Shown: positions 1-10,839 of the stretch, one piece after another | How the letters are laid out: each line of letters opens with the position of its first letter | Position numbering within the stretch: position 1 is the first letter of the stretch | NCBI GenBank assembly: GCA_025677825.1 | Contig: JAIXMO010000102.1 | Span: forward strand, 1 to 47,899 | Direction: 5' to 3' | Origin: Helicostylum pulchrum | Taxonomy: Eukaryota > Mucoromycota > Mucoromycetes > Mucorales > Mucoraceae | Length of the DNA: 47,899 nucleotides | Position numbers and translations under genes: made by a program | The notes under the pieces: generated by a model | Told to the model about the DNA's origin: nothing | What the model saw: the letters and a program-made list of their open reading frames with translations, nothing else | The model's database searches: none

Positions 1-977
1 GCAGCTGTAGTAGGTTGATTTAAAGTAGCAGCATTTCTAACACCAGAATCGACATTCGAAGTAGTAGTAGGAACAGATTCATTTACCTTGTTAGAAGCAT
101 CTTTTCCTCTGGATCCAATAGCTGAAGCAATACCAGTAGCACCAGCAGCACCAGCAGCAGCACCAGCAGCACCAACACCAACATTACTACCATTACCGCC
201 TCGATCATTTGTATTAATAGCATTCGAGTTTAGCGTATCACCATTGTTATTTTGAACAGCAGAGACGACGTTAGGATTAGTAGAATTAGAAGTGGGATCA
301 TTTACAGTAGTAACACCTTGATTATAATCAGAGCTTGTAGCAGAAGTAGTAGTAGATAAATCAGCATCTCTACCTTTTACAAAAGTTGAGACTATGATAG
401 CGAAATTTTCAGCTTGAGTTCTAGCAAGACTTAACTCCAATGCAGTTGGCTGACGAGAGCCATCACCATCGGATATGGTTCCACAACCATAGGCCGAGCC
501 ACCAAAGACTTCATCTACGGTCTCAACAGCCTTATTAGCGTAGCCAGCAGGGACATACAACATACCATGATGAGCGAAATAAGTGACAGCGGTTAAGGCG
601 GTTGTTTCTTGTCCGCCGTTTTGAGAGGCGGTGGAAAAGAAAGTGGCAGCGAATTTTCCTGCTAATGCACCTTTGGCCCATAAGGCGCCACTGGCGTCTA
701 ACAAGGCCTTCATTTGTGCAGGCATGGTACCGAAGCGAGTAGGAAGTCCAAACATAATTGCGTCGGGCTCGGATAATCGATCGATGGTCATGATAGGCAA
801 GTCGGGTTTGGGCGGTGCTTGCATCTTTTGAAGGATATCGTCAGATAGTGTCTCTTGCACTTGAAATAACTTGACATCGACTCCCTTGGATTCCAAAGTT
901 TCCTTGATGGTTAAGGATAGTTTATAGACATGGTGATACAACGAGTAAATAACTATATATACAACTGGCTTCGTCAT
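1..977 (-). CDS. Flavodoxin-like NAD(P)H:quinone oxidoreductase (WrbA/Ycp4/Pst2 family), cut by window edge
   Basis: One uninterrupted frame runs from ATG at 977 to the window start (325 codons, no stop yet). Residues 1 to about 205 form a WrbA-type flavodoxin domain: an N-terminal beta strand followed by the LYHHVYKL FMN-phosphate loop region, then LPTRFGTMPAQMKALLD, the FFSTASQNGGQETT flavin loop and GGSAYGCG. The family reduces quinones by two electrons with FMN, protecting against redox cycling. After about residue 205 comes a low-complexity tail rich in Thr, Asn, Gly and Ala, including Gly-Ala repeats, which the intron-containing paralogue at 1276-2012 lacks. Yeast Ycp4 also carries a C-terminal extension that is used for membrane attachment; whether this tail does the same cannot be seen because its end lies outside. 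It is divergent from the paralogue. Confidence 0.88.
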   Translation of the reverse strand, partial: MTKPVVYIVIYSLYHHVYKLSLTIKETLESKGVDVKLFQVQETLSDDILQKMQAPPKPDLPIMTIDRLSEPDAIMFGLPTRFGTMPAQMKALLDASGALWAKGALAGKFAATFFSTASQNGGQETTALTAVTYFAHHGMLYVPAGYANKAVETVDEVFGGSAYGCGTISDGDGSRQPTALELSLARTQAENFAIIVSTFVKGRDADLSTTTSATSSDYNQGVTTVNDPTSNSTNPNVVSAVQNNNGDTLNSNAINTNDRGGNGSNVGVGAAGAAAGAAGATGIASAIGSRGKDASNKVNESVPTTTSNVDSGVRNAATLNQPTTA

Positions 978-1275
978 TTGTATATTTTAGAAAAAAAATA
1001 AATGGTAAAAAGAAAAAAAAATAAAAAAGAATAAAAAAATAAAAACTTTAGTTTGGTTTATTGTCCGTTCATATCAATATATTTTCCTATACCCTAATGT
1101 ATCCTTTGGGCTGTACCATAGGAAAAAATAAAGAAAAAAACTCTAAACAAACTAAACAATAAAAAAATGTCACCGTTTCAAAGTGGGAAAGTTTTATAAA
1201 TTAAAAGATTAGTGGATATATTTTTTATTTTGATTCTTTTCCCATCACAAAAGAAATCTTTTTTTTTTAAAAAAA
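978..1275. promoter_or_regulatory. Shared divergent promoter of two flavodoxin paralogues
   Basis: These 298 bp separate the start codons of two head-to-head WrbA-type genes, so both must be driven from here. The region is A/T-run rich; a T-run/A-run lies directly before the plus-strand ATG. No stress element could be identified with confidence. Confidence 0.6.
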
Positions 1276-2012
1276 ATGCCTCCTACCGTTTATATTGTTA
1301 TCTATACACTTTACCATCACATTAACAAGTTGGCCGAAGAAGTCAAGCGAGGACTTGAAAGTTCAGGTGTTATCGTAAAGATCTTCCAAGGTAACTTTTT
1401 TTTTTTTTTTTAAAACATAACATTCTTAAACACTAACTTTCGTTTATCTCAGTTCAAGAAACATTATCTGAAGAAATCCTTCAAAAGATGCATGCTCCAG
1501 TCAAACCTGACTTGCCTATAATCACAGTTGACCAATTGACAGAACCCGATGGTATTATCTTTGGTATCCCTACTAGATTCGGTACCATGCCTGCACAAAT
1601 GAAGGCCTTATTAGACGCTACCGGTAAGCTTTGGGCTACTGGTGCATTAGCTGGAAAATTCGCTGGTACTTTCTTTTGTACCGCTTCTCAACACGGTGGA
1701 CAAGAAACCACTGCTCTCACCACCGTTACATATTTCGCTCATCATGGTATGATTTATGTTCCCTTCGGATTTGCTAATGCTCATTTGTTTGATAACTCGG
1801 AAGTCGTTGGTGGGTCTGCTTATGGCTGTGGTACCATTGGTAAGTTACATAACACCACCTCTTTTTTTTTTTGTCTTTACTAAATACTATTTATAGCTAA
1901 TGGTGACGGATCACGTCAACCAACTCAAAAAGAACTTGAAATTGCTGTTACTCAAGGTGAAAACTTTGGAAAGGTCGTATCTACCTATTACAAGGGAAAG
2001 AGTATCATTTAA
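1276..2012 (+). CDS. Flavodoxin-like NAD(P)H:quinone oxidoreductase (WrbA/Pst2 family)
   Basis: Three exons: 1276-1390, 1453-1839 and 1897-2012, giving 205 aa, the usual WrbA length. Both introns have GT..AG ends (GTAACT..CAG and GTAAGT..TAG), the second with a TACTAAAT branch-like site, and joining them keeps the frame. The FMN-binding signatures are present: YTLYHHINKL near residue 10, GIPTRFGTMPAQMKALLD, FFCTASQHGGQETT and GGSAYGCGTI. The predicted role is FMN-dependent two-electron quinone reduction in the cytosol. It is the paralogue of the gene at 1-977 but has no low-complexity tail, and that neighbour has no introns in its visible part. A polyadenylation-like AATAAA lies about 50 bp after the stop. 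Confidence 0.9.
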
Positions 2013-2898
2013 AAATAGCTTAATTTATTGGTTTATCAGTTAAACCGCGTATAATATTTAATAAAAATAATAAAGTCTTTTTTTTTTGGGTTTTGCACAC
2101 ATTTTTTTTTTAGTACCTTAGTAATTAAGTTGGACAAATTCAAATTCTTACCAACACTATTTCGATTGTTCCGAGTCTTCGGAAAAATAATAAAGCAGTA
2201 CTAGTTGACCAAAAGCTTTTTATTGTATTTGTCATGATGTAAATAATCGCAGGTTTTTAGATAAAGCACATCAAACAAAAATTCATCCCCGCTTCACAAT
2301 GGACATATCGCTTAAACTATGTATGCATACTAGCAGTATTTTTTATTAATATACGCGCGTAGAATAATATGTATAAAACAAATGCGGTAAATACATCGTA
2401 AAAGAATAGGGGAAAATATAAGGTTGTAAACTAACTGCTTTGACAGATGAGAGCAATTTAGCACAAATTACTCACCTGTCAAGTCTAAAAAAAAAGAGAC
2501 TGCAGATGGTGTTACTGCTTTGTTTTTCTCAGGTACTAAAAGATCTTATTTCAAGAAAGGTATAGTAACCATAGACAATTCCAACTTTTATTATTTTTTT
2601 AATTAAGAAAGAAATCACTATATCGTTTACATTTTTCTTAAAGTATTCACAGTAAAAAAAAAAAAAAAGGGAGGGGGGAATACTACTGCGATAAAAAGCA
2701 AAAATATTATTAATGCACCATCTAAAGATTAACAATATTTACGTACAAAAACGTAATGAGTTCATAGATGACAAATCATTTCAACCCGGCGCTTTAAAAA
2801 GGGCCCTCCAAAAAAAATTATTTTCTCATTAGTACCTGTTTTTCGAAATAATATTTTCGAAACTTTTTATACCAAAACTGTCTTACCTCACAAAAAGA
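2013..2898. other. Intergenic region, no gene recognised
   Basis: AT-rich spacer between the flavodoxin and glutathione reductase genes. A small minus-strand frame at 2529-2735 runs through homopolymers and has no coding character. A TTTAAAA stretch about 100 bp before 2899 could be a core promoter element for the reductase. Confidence 0.5.
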
Positions 2899-4436
2899 AT
2901 GCTTTCCTCAAAACCAATTTATGATTACCTCGTAATTGGTGGTGGATCCGGTGGACTTGCCTCTGCCCGTAGAGCCAGTGGTATCCACGGTGCCAAAGTT
3001 GCCCTTATCGAAGCTCAACATCGTTTAGGTGGAACCTGTGTCAATGTAGGTTGTGTACCCAAGAAAGTAATGTGGAACGCTGCTTCTGTTGCTGAAGCCC
3101 TTCGTGATGCTAAGCATTACGGTTTCGGTGACCAAGAACCCGTAAAGTTCAATTGGGAACTTATGAAGGAAAAGCGTGATGCCTATGTTAAACGTCTTAA
3201 CGGTATTTACGAAAGAAACTTGGGTAACGATAAAGTAGATCATATTCAAGGTTTCGCTAGCTTTGTCAATGAGAACACTGTTCGTATTCAAACTTCTGAA
3301 TCCGAATCTATTGAAGTTCAAGCAAAGAAAATTTTAATTGCTACAGGTAACATTTTTTTTTTTGGGGATAAAGCATTAGAAGCTAACTTTCTCTACGATT
3401 TTTTTTTTTAAAAAAAAGGCGGTCATCCTTTGATCCCTGATATTCCTGGATCCAACTACGGTATTGATTCCGATGGTTTCTTTGACCTCGAGCATCAACC
3501 TAAGCGTGTTGCAGTTATTGGTACAGGATACATTGGTGTTGAATTAGCTGGTATTTTCAATACTTTGGGTACACAAACCACCATCTTCTCTCGTACCAAG
3601 CAAATTCTTCGTAGCTTCGATAATATCATCAAGGACAACTTATTAAAGGAAATGCAATCTGTTGGTGTCAACTTTGCTTTCGACTCTAAAGTAAACGCTT
3701 TAGTTCGTGAGTCTGAAGATGGCCCTATTACCATTCAATACGAATCCGATGGAAAGCCTGAGACTTTAGAGGTTGATTGTGTTGTTTGGGCTGTAGGTCG
3801 TTTGCCCAACATCAAAAAATTAAACTTGGAAGCTGCTAATGTTAAGATTAACGAGAAGGGTTATATTATTGCTGATCCTTATCAAAGAACCACTCAAGAA
3901 AACGTTCTTGCTTTAGGTGATGCTTGTGGTGTTGCTGAATTAACTCCCGGTAAGTGATTTATATGCAATTACAATACGACAAATATACTCATCTTTTTTT
4001 ATATTTATAATTAGTTGCTATTGCTGCTGGTCGTAAGTTATCCGATCGTCTTTTCGGTGGTGAACAATTCAAGGACTCCAAGCTTGATTACGAAAACATT
4101 CCTACCGTTGTTTTCTCTCACCCTACTGCCGGAACCATTGGTTACACTGAAGATGAAGCTCGTGAAAAGTTCGGTACTGATAACGTAAAGACTTATACCT
4201 CCAAGTTCACCAACATGTATTTCTCTATGCTTGAACATAAGGAACCTACTGCTTATAAATTGGTTTGTGCCGGTGATGATGAAAAGGTAGTTGGTGTTCA
4301 TATTTTGGGTAGAGGTAGTGATGAAATCCTTCAAGGTTTCGGTGTTGCTGTTCGTATGGGTGCTACTAAAGCAAACTTTGATTCTTGTGTCGCTATTCAT
4401 CCTACTGCTGCTGAAGAGTTAGTTACCATGCGTTAA
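2899..4436 (+). CDS. GLR1: Glutathione reductase
   Basis: Three exons (2899-3346, 3419-3949, 4015-4436) give 466 aa, normal for the family. It reduces glutathione disulfide with NADPH, keeping the cytosolic glutathione pool reduced. The FAD motif GGGSGG is at residues 14-19. The redox disulfide lies in [13 protein letters not shown] (Cys47, Cys52). The NADPH Rossmann motif [11 protein letters not shown] is at about 184-194, and [12 protein letters not shown] carries the two arginines (208, 214) that choose NADPH over NADH. The catalytic HPTAAEE is at about 455-461. The arginines and the C-terminal HPT separate it from dihydrolipoamide dehydrogenase. No mitochondrial presequence is visible from this start. 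Intron 1 ends in an unusual T-run, A-run, G acceptor. Confidence 0.97.
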
Positions 4437-4515
4437 AGAAAAAACGCTAAAAAATGTAATACTATTTATAATAGACATTAATATTTAAATAAAGAAGAAA
4501 AAAAAGTTTTTATTA

Positions 4516-6984
4516 TTATGACATGGGATTATCATCTATAAACATATATTTGTTCATTTTTCTTGGACTAAAATATCTAAATTTTGGTTGATTTTTAAAA
4601 GTCTTTGTTTCGGGTGATGGGTTTAATGAAGGTTGGGTAGTAGGTTGATATGGTACAAAGGATGGCATGGATGAAGAAGGTGGTATAGCTAAGAATTTTG
4701 AGTTATTAAATTGTATGTTAGTGTTATTTTGAAATCGATGAGACTGATCAATGAATGAAATGGGTGAAGGACTGATAGGATAGGCATCCGGTACGACTGT
4801 AGTAGGATGACTGGTAATTTGTTGATGTTGCATCCATGTTGACTGACTATCATTTGTCGAATCTTGAGTTGCAGATGATAATGACATACGTCGCGATAAA
4901 TCGCATTTTATCTTGTAAGTATCTGCCATACCATCTTGTCTTTTCTTTTCTGCATCAGCTTTCAAGTTAGCAAGATAATAATCAGATTTCTTGTTGTTTG
5001 GCTTATTGTTCTTTGCATTTGCTAGTTTAGATCGAGGACTAGAATAAAGTTGATGTCTTCGAATTTCTACTTGTAACCAATCTGCTACTTGAATCCAATT
5101 TCGATTCAGTGCCTCGAATTCCATGGTGTTTCTCAAAATATCTAATGCTCGCGTTAACCCATTTTCAAACTCTACTGGACAAATATCTCTAATGATCAAC
5201 GCTCTGTCTTCAATCGATGCACAAGCCCGATAAATATCCATCGCCATTGAAATCACTTCACTTGCTCTCCAAAATTCATCTCTATCAAAGGAACACCTAC
5301 CAGTAGGAAGAAACGAGCCTGAGTTAAGTGTAGGTAATTGATTTAGTGCTGTCTTCAAACAAATATTTAAAGACTCTAATGAGAATTGACTTGGTCTTGG
5401 ATCATTTTGATCTGGTATAAATAATTTATGAAGGATAATTCGTGTAGCATTATATTCAATATTGACTCGGATACAAGCCAGAAATAAATCTTCATGTCCA
5501 TATTCAAACCCACTATCAAACTTCAAGTAATCCGGTAACTCGGCATAAAACCCCAATAATTGTTGATCATATTCTTGAAGTTGTTCTACTGTCATATCAG
5601 ATTCTTGTTCGTATATAGTAGCTATCAGATGAGCTTGTATCTTCCATAATCTTAGACAGTGTATATACGCAATAATACTAATTTCACTTTCATCAATATC
5701 TTGTTCCAAAACTTTGGGATAGTCAATCTCACTACCGGGGATTCGAGGCTGCGGTGTATTTTTAGGTGACCCCGACGAATACAGATAAAAATCCCAAGCC
5801 CACACAAACCACCAAAGCCGAGTATCCATTTCTTTTTCATAAGACTCATCATCTGACTCAGCAACTGTACGAGGATAAATTTCCAATTCGTGTAAAGCGG
5901 ATACAGCCATTCCGGCATAATGATGTTTGCGACTTGGTTCAGCACGAAACACCATCAACAACAGTGAAACAATTGTAAACCTATCAGGATTATCAAACGA
6001 TTGAGACAAACATTCTCTTGCTGCATCAAAGAAGTACTCTTCTTGTTCCAATATTTTATCTTGGTCACCAACAAAGTGTTCTACGCCTGGTATTGAATGA
6101 TGCAAAACCATGTGTCTGAATACAAACAAACACATAGCATTGACAATTAATGTATTGGTGGCATCAGGTTGCGCATGATACCAAATCATAAATTCATCTT
6201 TATTTAATACTGGCGTATATCTTATCCAACAAGTAAAATAAGTATCAATACATGCATCAGCTACTTGTTTTAAACTAATCAACCCATGTTTTGAATGAGG
6301 GTGAACAATTTGGCCTAATCTACCTACGGATGCAAAATAATTGACAGGCTTTAATTTATGCGATTTGTTTCTGCAAAGAGTAATACCACTACTGGTACTA
6401 GTAACTGATTGGTTTGAAGAGATAGGGTATTCGTCATTTGAAGCATTTGTTATTGGCGAAAGAGGAAATAAAGGTGGTGAATGGGAACAATGGTCATGTG
6501 CCACCATGGGTGAGTCCGTACTACATAACTTACTAAACACATCAATAAGCGAATGCAGATCGGATGCGCTAGTAACATTTGCCTCCATATTGATACCAAC
6601 ATCAGTATAAGATAAATTGAACTTTGACCAAATATCAAGCTCAGCTGTACTGGGCATGGATAATGTAGGCTGTTCCCAAAACGTCGTATTGCCGCAGGTA
6701 GGTAGTGATAATAATGAATGGACTGAATGTTTGTCGGGTTTTATACCGGTTGTAGTAGATTCTGTAAAATCTGTTTTTATAGAAGGCAATTCTGGTTTGT
6801 TTATTATTTCTTTATGTTTATCTGATATCCAGGTTTCTGGTGACCAATCCTTTGGATGACTGTGATTGATGGTAAATGGTGAAATATCATCAAATTCTGA
6901 GAAATAAATATCTTGTGGTTCATTAAAAGGTACGCCAGAGAATCGACTACGCTTTTGTGACCTTCCAATAGTATCAAAAGGCAT
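4516..6984 (-). CDS. Fungal-specific transcription factor domain (MHR) protein, no Zn2Cys6 cluster seen
   Basis: A single exon of 822 aa, unusually long and intron-free for this window. Residues about 230-480 match the middle homology region of fungal zinc-cluster regulators: VADACIDTYFTCWIRYTPVL, then FDNPDRFTIVSLLLMVF, HYAGMAVSALHELEIYPR and DTRLWWFVWAWDFYLY. The C-terminal 150 residues are Pro/Gln/Asn/Ser-rich, typical of an activation or disordered region, and a basic stretch follows the MHR. The N-terminus begins MPFDTIGRSQKRSRF and holds no CxxCxxxxxxC pattern, and upstream sequence to 7300 shows no exon that could supply one. It either lacks a DNA-binding domain or binds through a partner. 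It is convergent with the glutathione reductase gene, about 80 bp apart. Confidence 0.85.
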   Translation of the reverse strand: MPFDTIGRSQKRSRFSGVPFNEPQDIYFSEFDDISPFTINHSHPKDWSPETWISDKHKEIINKPELPSIKTDFTESTTTGIKPDKHSVHSLLSLPTCGNTTFWEQPTLSMPSTAELDIWSKFNLSYTDVGINMEANVTSASDLHSLIDVFSKLCSTDSPMVAHDHCSHSPPLFPLSPITNASNDEYPISSNQSVTSTSSGITLCRNKSHKLKPVNYFASVGRLGQIVHPHSKHGLISLKQVADACIDTYFTCWIRYTPVLNKDEFMIWYHAQPDATNTLIVNAMCLFVFRHMVLHHSIPGVEHFVGDQDKILEQEEYFFDAARECLSQSFDNPDRFTIVSLLLMVFRAEPSRKHHYAGMAVSALHELEIYPRTVAESDDESYEKEMDTRLWWFVWAWDFYLYSSGSPKNTPQPRIPGSEIDYPKVLEQDIDESEISIIAYIHCLRLWKIQAHLIATIYEQESDMTVEQLQEYDQQLLGFYAELPDYLKFDSGFEYGHEDLFLACIRVNIEYNATRIILHKLFIPDQNDPRPSQFSLESLNICLKTALNQLPTLNSGSFLPTGRCSFDRDEFWRASEVISMAMDIYRACASIEDRALIIRDICPVEFENGLTRALDILRNTMEFEALNRNWIQVADWLQVEIRRHQLYSSPRSKLANAKNNKPNNKKSDYYLANLKADAEKKRQDGMADTYKIKCDLSRRMSLSSATQDSTNDSQSTWMQHQQITSHPTTVVPDAYPISPSPISFIDQSHRFQNNTNIQFNNSKFLAIPPSSSMPSFVPYQPTTQPSLNPSPETKTFKNQPKFRYFSPRKMNKYMFIDDNPMS

Positions 6985-8435
6985 ATTATCTTGTTTTTGT
7001 TGTTGTTGTCGTTACTGTTGTATGTGTATGCAGATAAAAGAAAGAAAGAAAAAGAGAGAACAAAAAAAGTGAAAAAGTTGTGTGAAAATAGAATAAAAAG
7101 TTAGTCAAAACAATAAAGAATAATCAGCGACTGTAATACAAAGTGAAATAAATTAGAAATCAGTGGCCAATAACTTTGCTAATCAAATCAAATTAAACAG
7201 ATAAAAAGCTTATCATTCAGAAAACCGGCTTCTTTTAAGACTCACATCACTTTTTTAGACTGTACATGTGTTCCTCCTTCATGGATTCTACTAAGCTCAC
7301 CCAAGAAGAGGAAAACAATTGAAATGGTTCAGTCGCCTATACCTTTCATTTTACTGTTGTACATTGTACTATTATTGTTATTATTAGCAAAGTGGTTTTA
7401 ATTCATATATTTACATCCCCCATCCAAAAACTGAGAGAAAAAAAAAAGGCTTTTTTTAGTAGCCCCGTGAAAACGGCCCATACTTTATTGACAGTATAAT
7501 AATAATACGATTCTTGTTATCAAATTAATATTCTACTCATTAAAACCTAGCTTTATCTCTTTCGTCTAAAGAAGGCATGGATCACTGTACTTTAAGGATG
7601 ATCACTTTTATATATGACCCACATACAAAAATGGAAAAAAAAAGTAAATAGGGGTAAAAATCAATAAACAATCGGTCGATTTTTTTGGTGTACTATCTAT
7701 TTTTACGGAGATAAGGTTATTACTTCAATATTGTGGGAAGTTGAAAAAAAAAAAGACACCATGTGCCCTCTTTTTTTTTTTGTAAGTGTGGGGATTTTTT
7801 TTTTTCCACGGCTGATTGACTGTTTATATCCTCATGGTATTTTTTCTAACGCAGTACAACCCCAATTAACTTTTTGCTATTTAGTTCATTATTAATTGTC
7901 ACTATTCAGTTTATTATCTCATATAAAAGTTTTGCGTAATCAATACAGTTTCTTGTTTTTGATTTAAAAATATGAAAGTTAATAATGTCAAATTGATTTC
8001 GTAAGTTATCATATTCTCGCGCACCTTTTTAAGATATATAAAAAAAAGAGGCCATTTATATCACAATATCTTATTTAGCAATGATTTTCTCACCATTCTT
8101 TGTTTTTATATTACATGTGCTACTATAAACATTTTATTCAAGCTATTAAATAGGCCTCTGTAATTCCCTATGGATTAAAATGCATCTTTTGGTAAATAAA
8201 AGTATATTGTGCCACAGTAATTCGAAAAAGAAATTAGACTCAATGTTTTCTATTATAGTCTTGCGTAAACTCTGCGACCTGGCGGGTAAGAAAATCTTAA
8301 TACACGTTCAAAAAAATGTGCGAGATACATTTCTTTTCAACTTTGTTTGTCAGCATAAAAAAGAACCTAACTACTAGATGAATCAAATATCTTTAAAGCA
8401 CTACAATAAATAGCATCCACAATAGATAATAAAAA
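6985..8435. other. Long intergenic region upstream of the MHR regulator
   Basis: About 1.45 kb with no convincing coding sequence. It includes AT runs, several TATATAAA-like sites and a short plus-strand frame (8180-8377) without recognisable similarity. The length fits the promoter of the regulator at 4516-6984 plus neutral spacer. Confidence 0.5.
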
Positions 8436-8439
8436 AGTA

Positions 8440-8640
8440 GCGATTCTATCTAACGGTGGAAGAAATACACCCTTATATCGAACAGTGGATGAGACATTTA
8501 TATATCCAGCAAAGAAATACTACACAAGTGCTTATTCCAAGTAGTGACAATATAATATAGTTCTCTGATGCATCCATAAATAAACAGCGACTTATAAGTA
8601 ATGTAATTAGAAGTAAATCGTTTGAAAAGGGTTAAATGCT
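8440..8640 (-). repeat. Degenerate Tc1/mariner-like element end, inverted copy of 31500-31690
   Basis: About 110 bp (8511-8625) match the reverse complement of 31530-31645 almost base for base. Shared blocks include CCAAGTAGTGACAATATAAT and AGTTCTCTGAT. Next to them lies the subterminal word TTATATCGAACA, which also occurs near the Tc1-like ends at 45640 and 31700. The terminal CAGT end is not preserved here. Confidence 0.7.
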
Positions 8641-8828
8641 TTTTATTTATAGCTAGCAATATAATAATGGGAGGGGAGATGAAAAAATATACTAATTGTG
8701 TACAAGTTTCTGTGTAATTTATAACAAATCTGTGGAAGATTTTTTTTTTTTTTGAAAGCAAAATCAGGAGTGATTTTTCTTGCTTGGTAACAAACCTAGA
8801 GAAGTTTTTTTTTTTATAACAAAGGCTT

Positions 8829-9449
8829 TTAAAGTAGTCGGTCCGAAATGATGAGAGGGAGGTCGGCGACCTTTTGTGGACCTTTGGGTGCAAGAGTTGT
8901 ATCCTGGAATTCAACTGATAAGTCACCAGAATCAATCAAACCCCACGAATGGTCGAGAGTTATAGCCTGAGGATATAGGGTATCGTATACTTCTGCAGAC
9001 CAGAGACCCATGTAATCTTCTTCATCGTCACTACCGTATACATCAATAGCTGCAGTCAAGAAATCTGCTTCATACTCATCAATATAATGATATTCATCGT
9101 CTTCATCATATAAATCTTCATCCTTCTTCATGTCATATTCATCGACGAAGTATGCATTGAATGAACTAGTATTTTTGGAACAAAAGTAATTTGCAATATA
9201 CTTTTTTTTGGAACAGACAAAGTTTGCTAAAGCAAAAACCCCCCAAGCGAAAGTTTCCTTGTGCTCCTTTGGCGAAAGCTTCTGCATACTAGATGCTACG
9301 ACAGGTTGGTAATAGTGTAGCTTCAATCCGGATTCATTTCCATTGCTTACATATTCGTGTGCGTCATAGCCACTGGTATAAGCTTGGTAATTATGGAACG
9401 AATTTTTCAAGTTTTTGAAGCACTCGTTCATGTAATGGCGAAAACCCAT
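8829..9449 (-). CDS. Orphan acidic protein of 206 aa, unknown function
   Basis: One exon with ATG at 9449. I do not recognise the family. Features: aromatic/basic N-terminus (MGFRHYMNECF), a central run very rich in Asp, Glu and Tyr (about residues 103-145), and a C-terminal segment containing SWGLIDSGDLSVEF. There is no signal peptide, membrane segment or obvious metal site. A clearly related but broken copy of the C-terminal part (SWGFINSNGLSVEF) lies at about 30845-31070 on the opposite strand. Both copies are followed by the same Tc1-like repeat (8440-8640 and 31500-31811), so the gene may have travelled with, or been duplicated with, repeats. The frame may once have run further: an alternative frame downstream (8498-8828) still resembles the relic's continuation. 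Confidence 0.45.
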   Translation of the reverse strand: MGFRHYMNECFKNLKNSFHNYQAYTSGYDAHEYVSNGNESGLKLHYYQPVVASSMQKLSPKEHKETFAWGVFALANFVCSKKKYIANYFCSKNTSSFNAYFVDEYDMKKDEDLYDEDDEYHYIDEYEADFLTAAIDVYGSDDEEDYMGLWSAEVYDTLYPQAITLDHSWGLIDSGDLSVEFQDTTLAPKGPQKVADLPLIISDRLL

Positions 9450-10839
9450 ATCAACTTTTTATAAAAAAGGGTAAAAAAAAAAGTTGGCGCTTTAAAATAA
9501 GTTGGCGGTGTTTACTATTTAAAAAAAAATCAGTTGTAAGCTGGCTGTAAAGTAGGATAGAGGCGATGATGGTAGTAATAGCTAAAGTAAAAAGCGAAAG
9601 AAATAAAGAAAAAGAAAAGATACTTGTTTTTTTTACCTTGTATATATTCAAAAAAAGGGAATGAAATCACAAGACTCTTTGACTGTTCTCTACAAAAAAA
9701 TTTTACCGTCAAAGAGAATATTGATAAAGCAGCTTACGCCTTTTTGTGGGAACGTTCTTGAAAGTAAACACTTATATTTATTTATAAAACTGTAGGACAA
9801 AAGGCTCGTGATTTGAAAACCCTTGTCAGGATGCTCTTTGGCGTCGTATTTTTTTTTTTTTTTACATATACACATTGCATAATTACAACTGTCAAAGTAT
9901 TATTAATACCAGTATACAGAACTTTTATTCTTAAAAAATATCTGTTACAGTACAGTAGAAGGAATAATTATATCTAGATATAAAAATACTTGAGCAGTAT
10001 TTTTTTTATACATGTAAAATAAAAGGGTATATTCTTAACAGAGAAAAAAAGGGTGTAAATAGAAGTATCCAATAAAAAGAAGCATGCTTCCCTCGAGGTC
10101 GTTTTAGTTTATATTTACAAGATCAATTGAGGGAAAGTGCTTGACAAGTTTTTTTAGATATGAAGCAAATAAATCTGCATATTTATTTTTTATAAACTTC
10201 AAATGCTTTCACTCCCTTCTTTTTTTATACTTACTCTAGGTAGTATCGCCTCATCATCTTGTATCAAAATATAAATGGTATTGATGCTTTTAAGAGAAGG
10301 GCCAATAAACATAAAGATGAAGAGAATATTAAAAAAAAAGGTAACTTTAGTTTGTACTACTCTCCCTTTTTTTGCATGATTGTTTATTTGGCGCAAATTA
10401 AAGAACATTTTTCTAGATATAGCGATGGCACAATTAGTGAAATACATATGACACAATTACCATAAATAAAAGAGCGGTTTGTTATGTCGGCGTTTTATAT
10501 TGTAAAATAGGGGGTTAAAAGTGGCTTTTTTGTTTACTCTAGACAGCTCGTTTATTAAAACCTATACTTTGTTATATAAAAGCAAGGCTATTGGCTATTG
10601 TGTCAACAGATTAAATATCAATAATATTGCCTACAGTATACTTTTCATTACCAATATCTTTTTTTTTACTTACACTTCAAACTTCTGACAGATTCTTAAT
10701 TTATGTACTACTGTTGGTGTTTTTCATATAAAGAGTTACACCAGTGAAAGGAAAAAAAAAAGGTGCTGTCAAAATCGAGCAAATCCATGTATTAAAACCT
10801 TCTTTTTTAATAAGGGGGTTTTATCGTTTCACAAATAAC
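9450..10839. other. Gene-poor spacer between orphan ORF and repeat copy
   Basis: AT-rich, with many mono-A/T runs. Short frames at 10199-10456 and 10259-10465 overlap on opposite strands and show no family signal. No RNA gene was recognised. Confidence 0.4.

Noticed and set aside
2529..2735. 68-aa minus-strand frame
   Set aside because: Driven by T/A homopolymers, no motif, sits in a promoter region.
5652..5945. 97-aa minus frame inside the MHR regulator
   Set aside because: Alternative frame of a strongly supported coding region.
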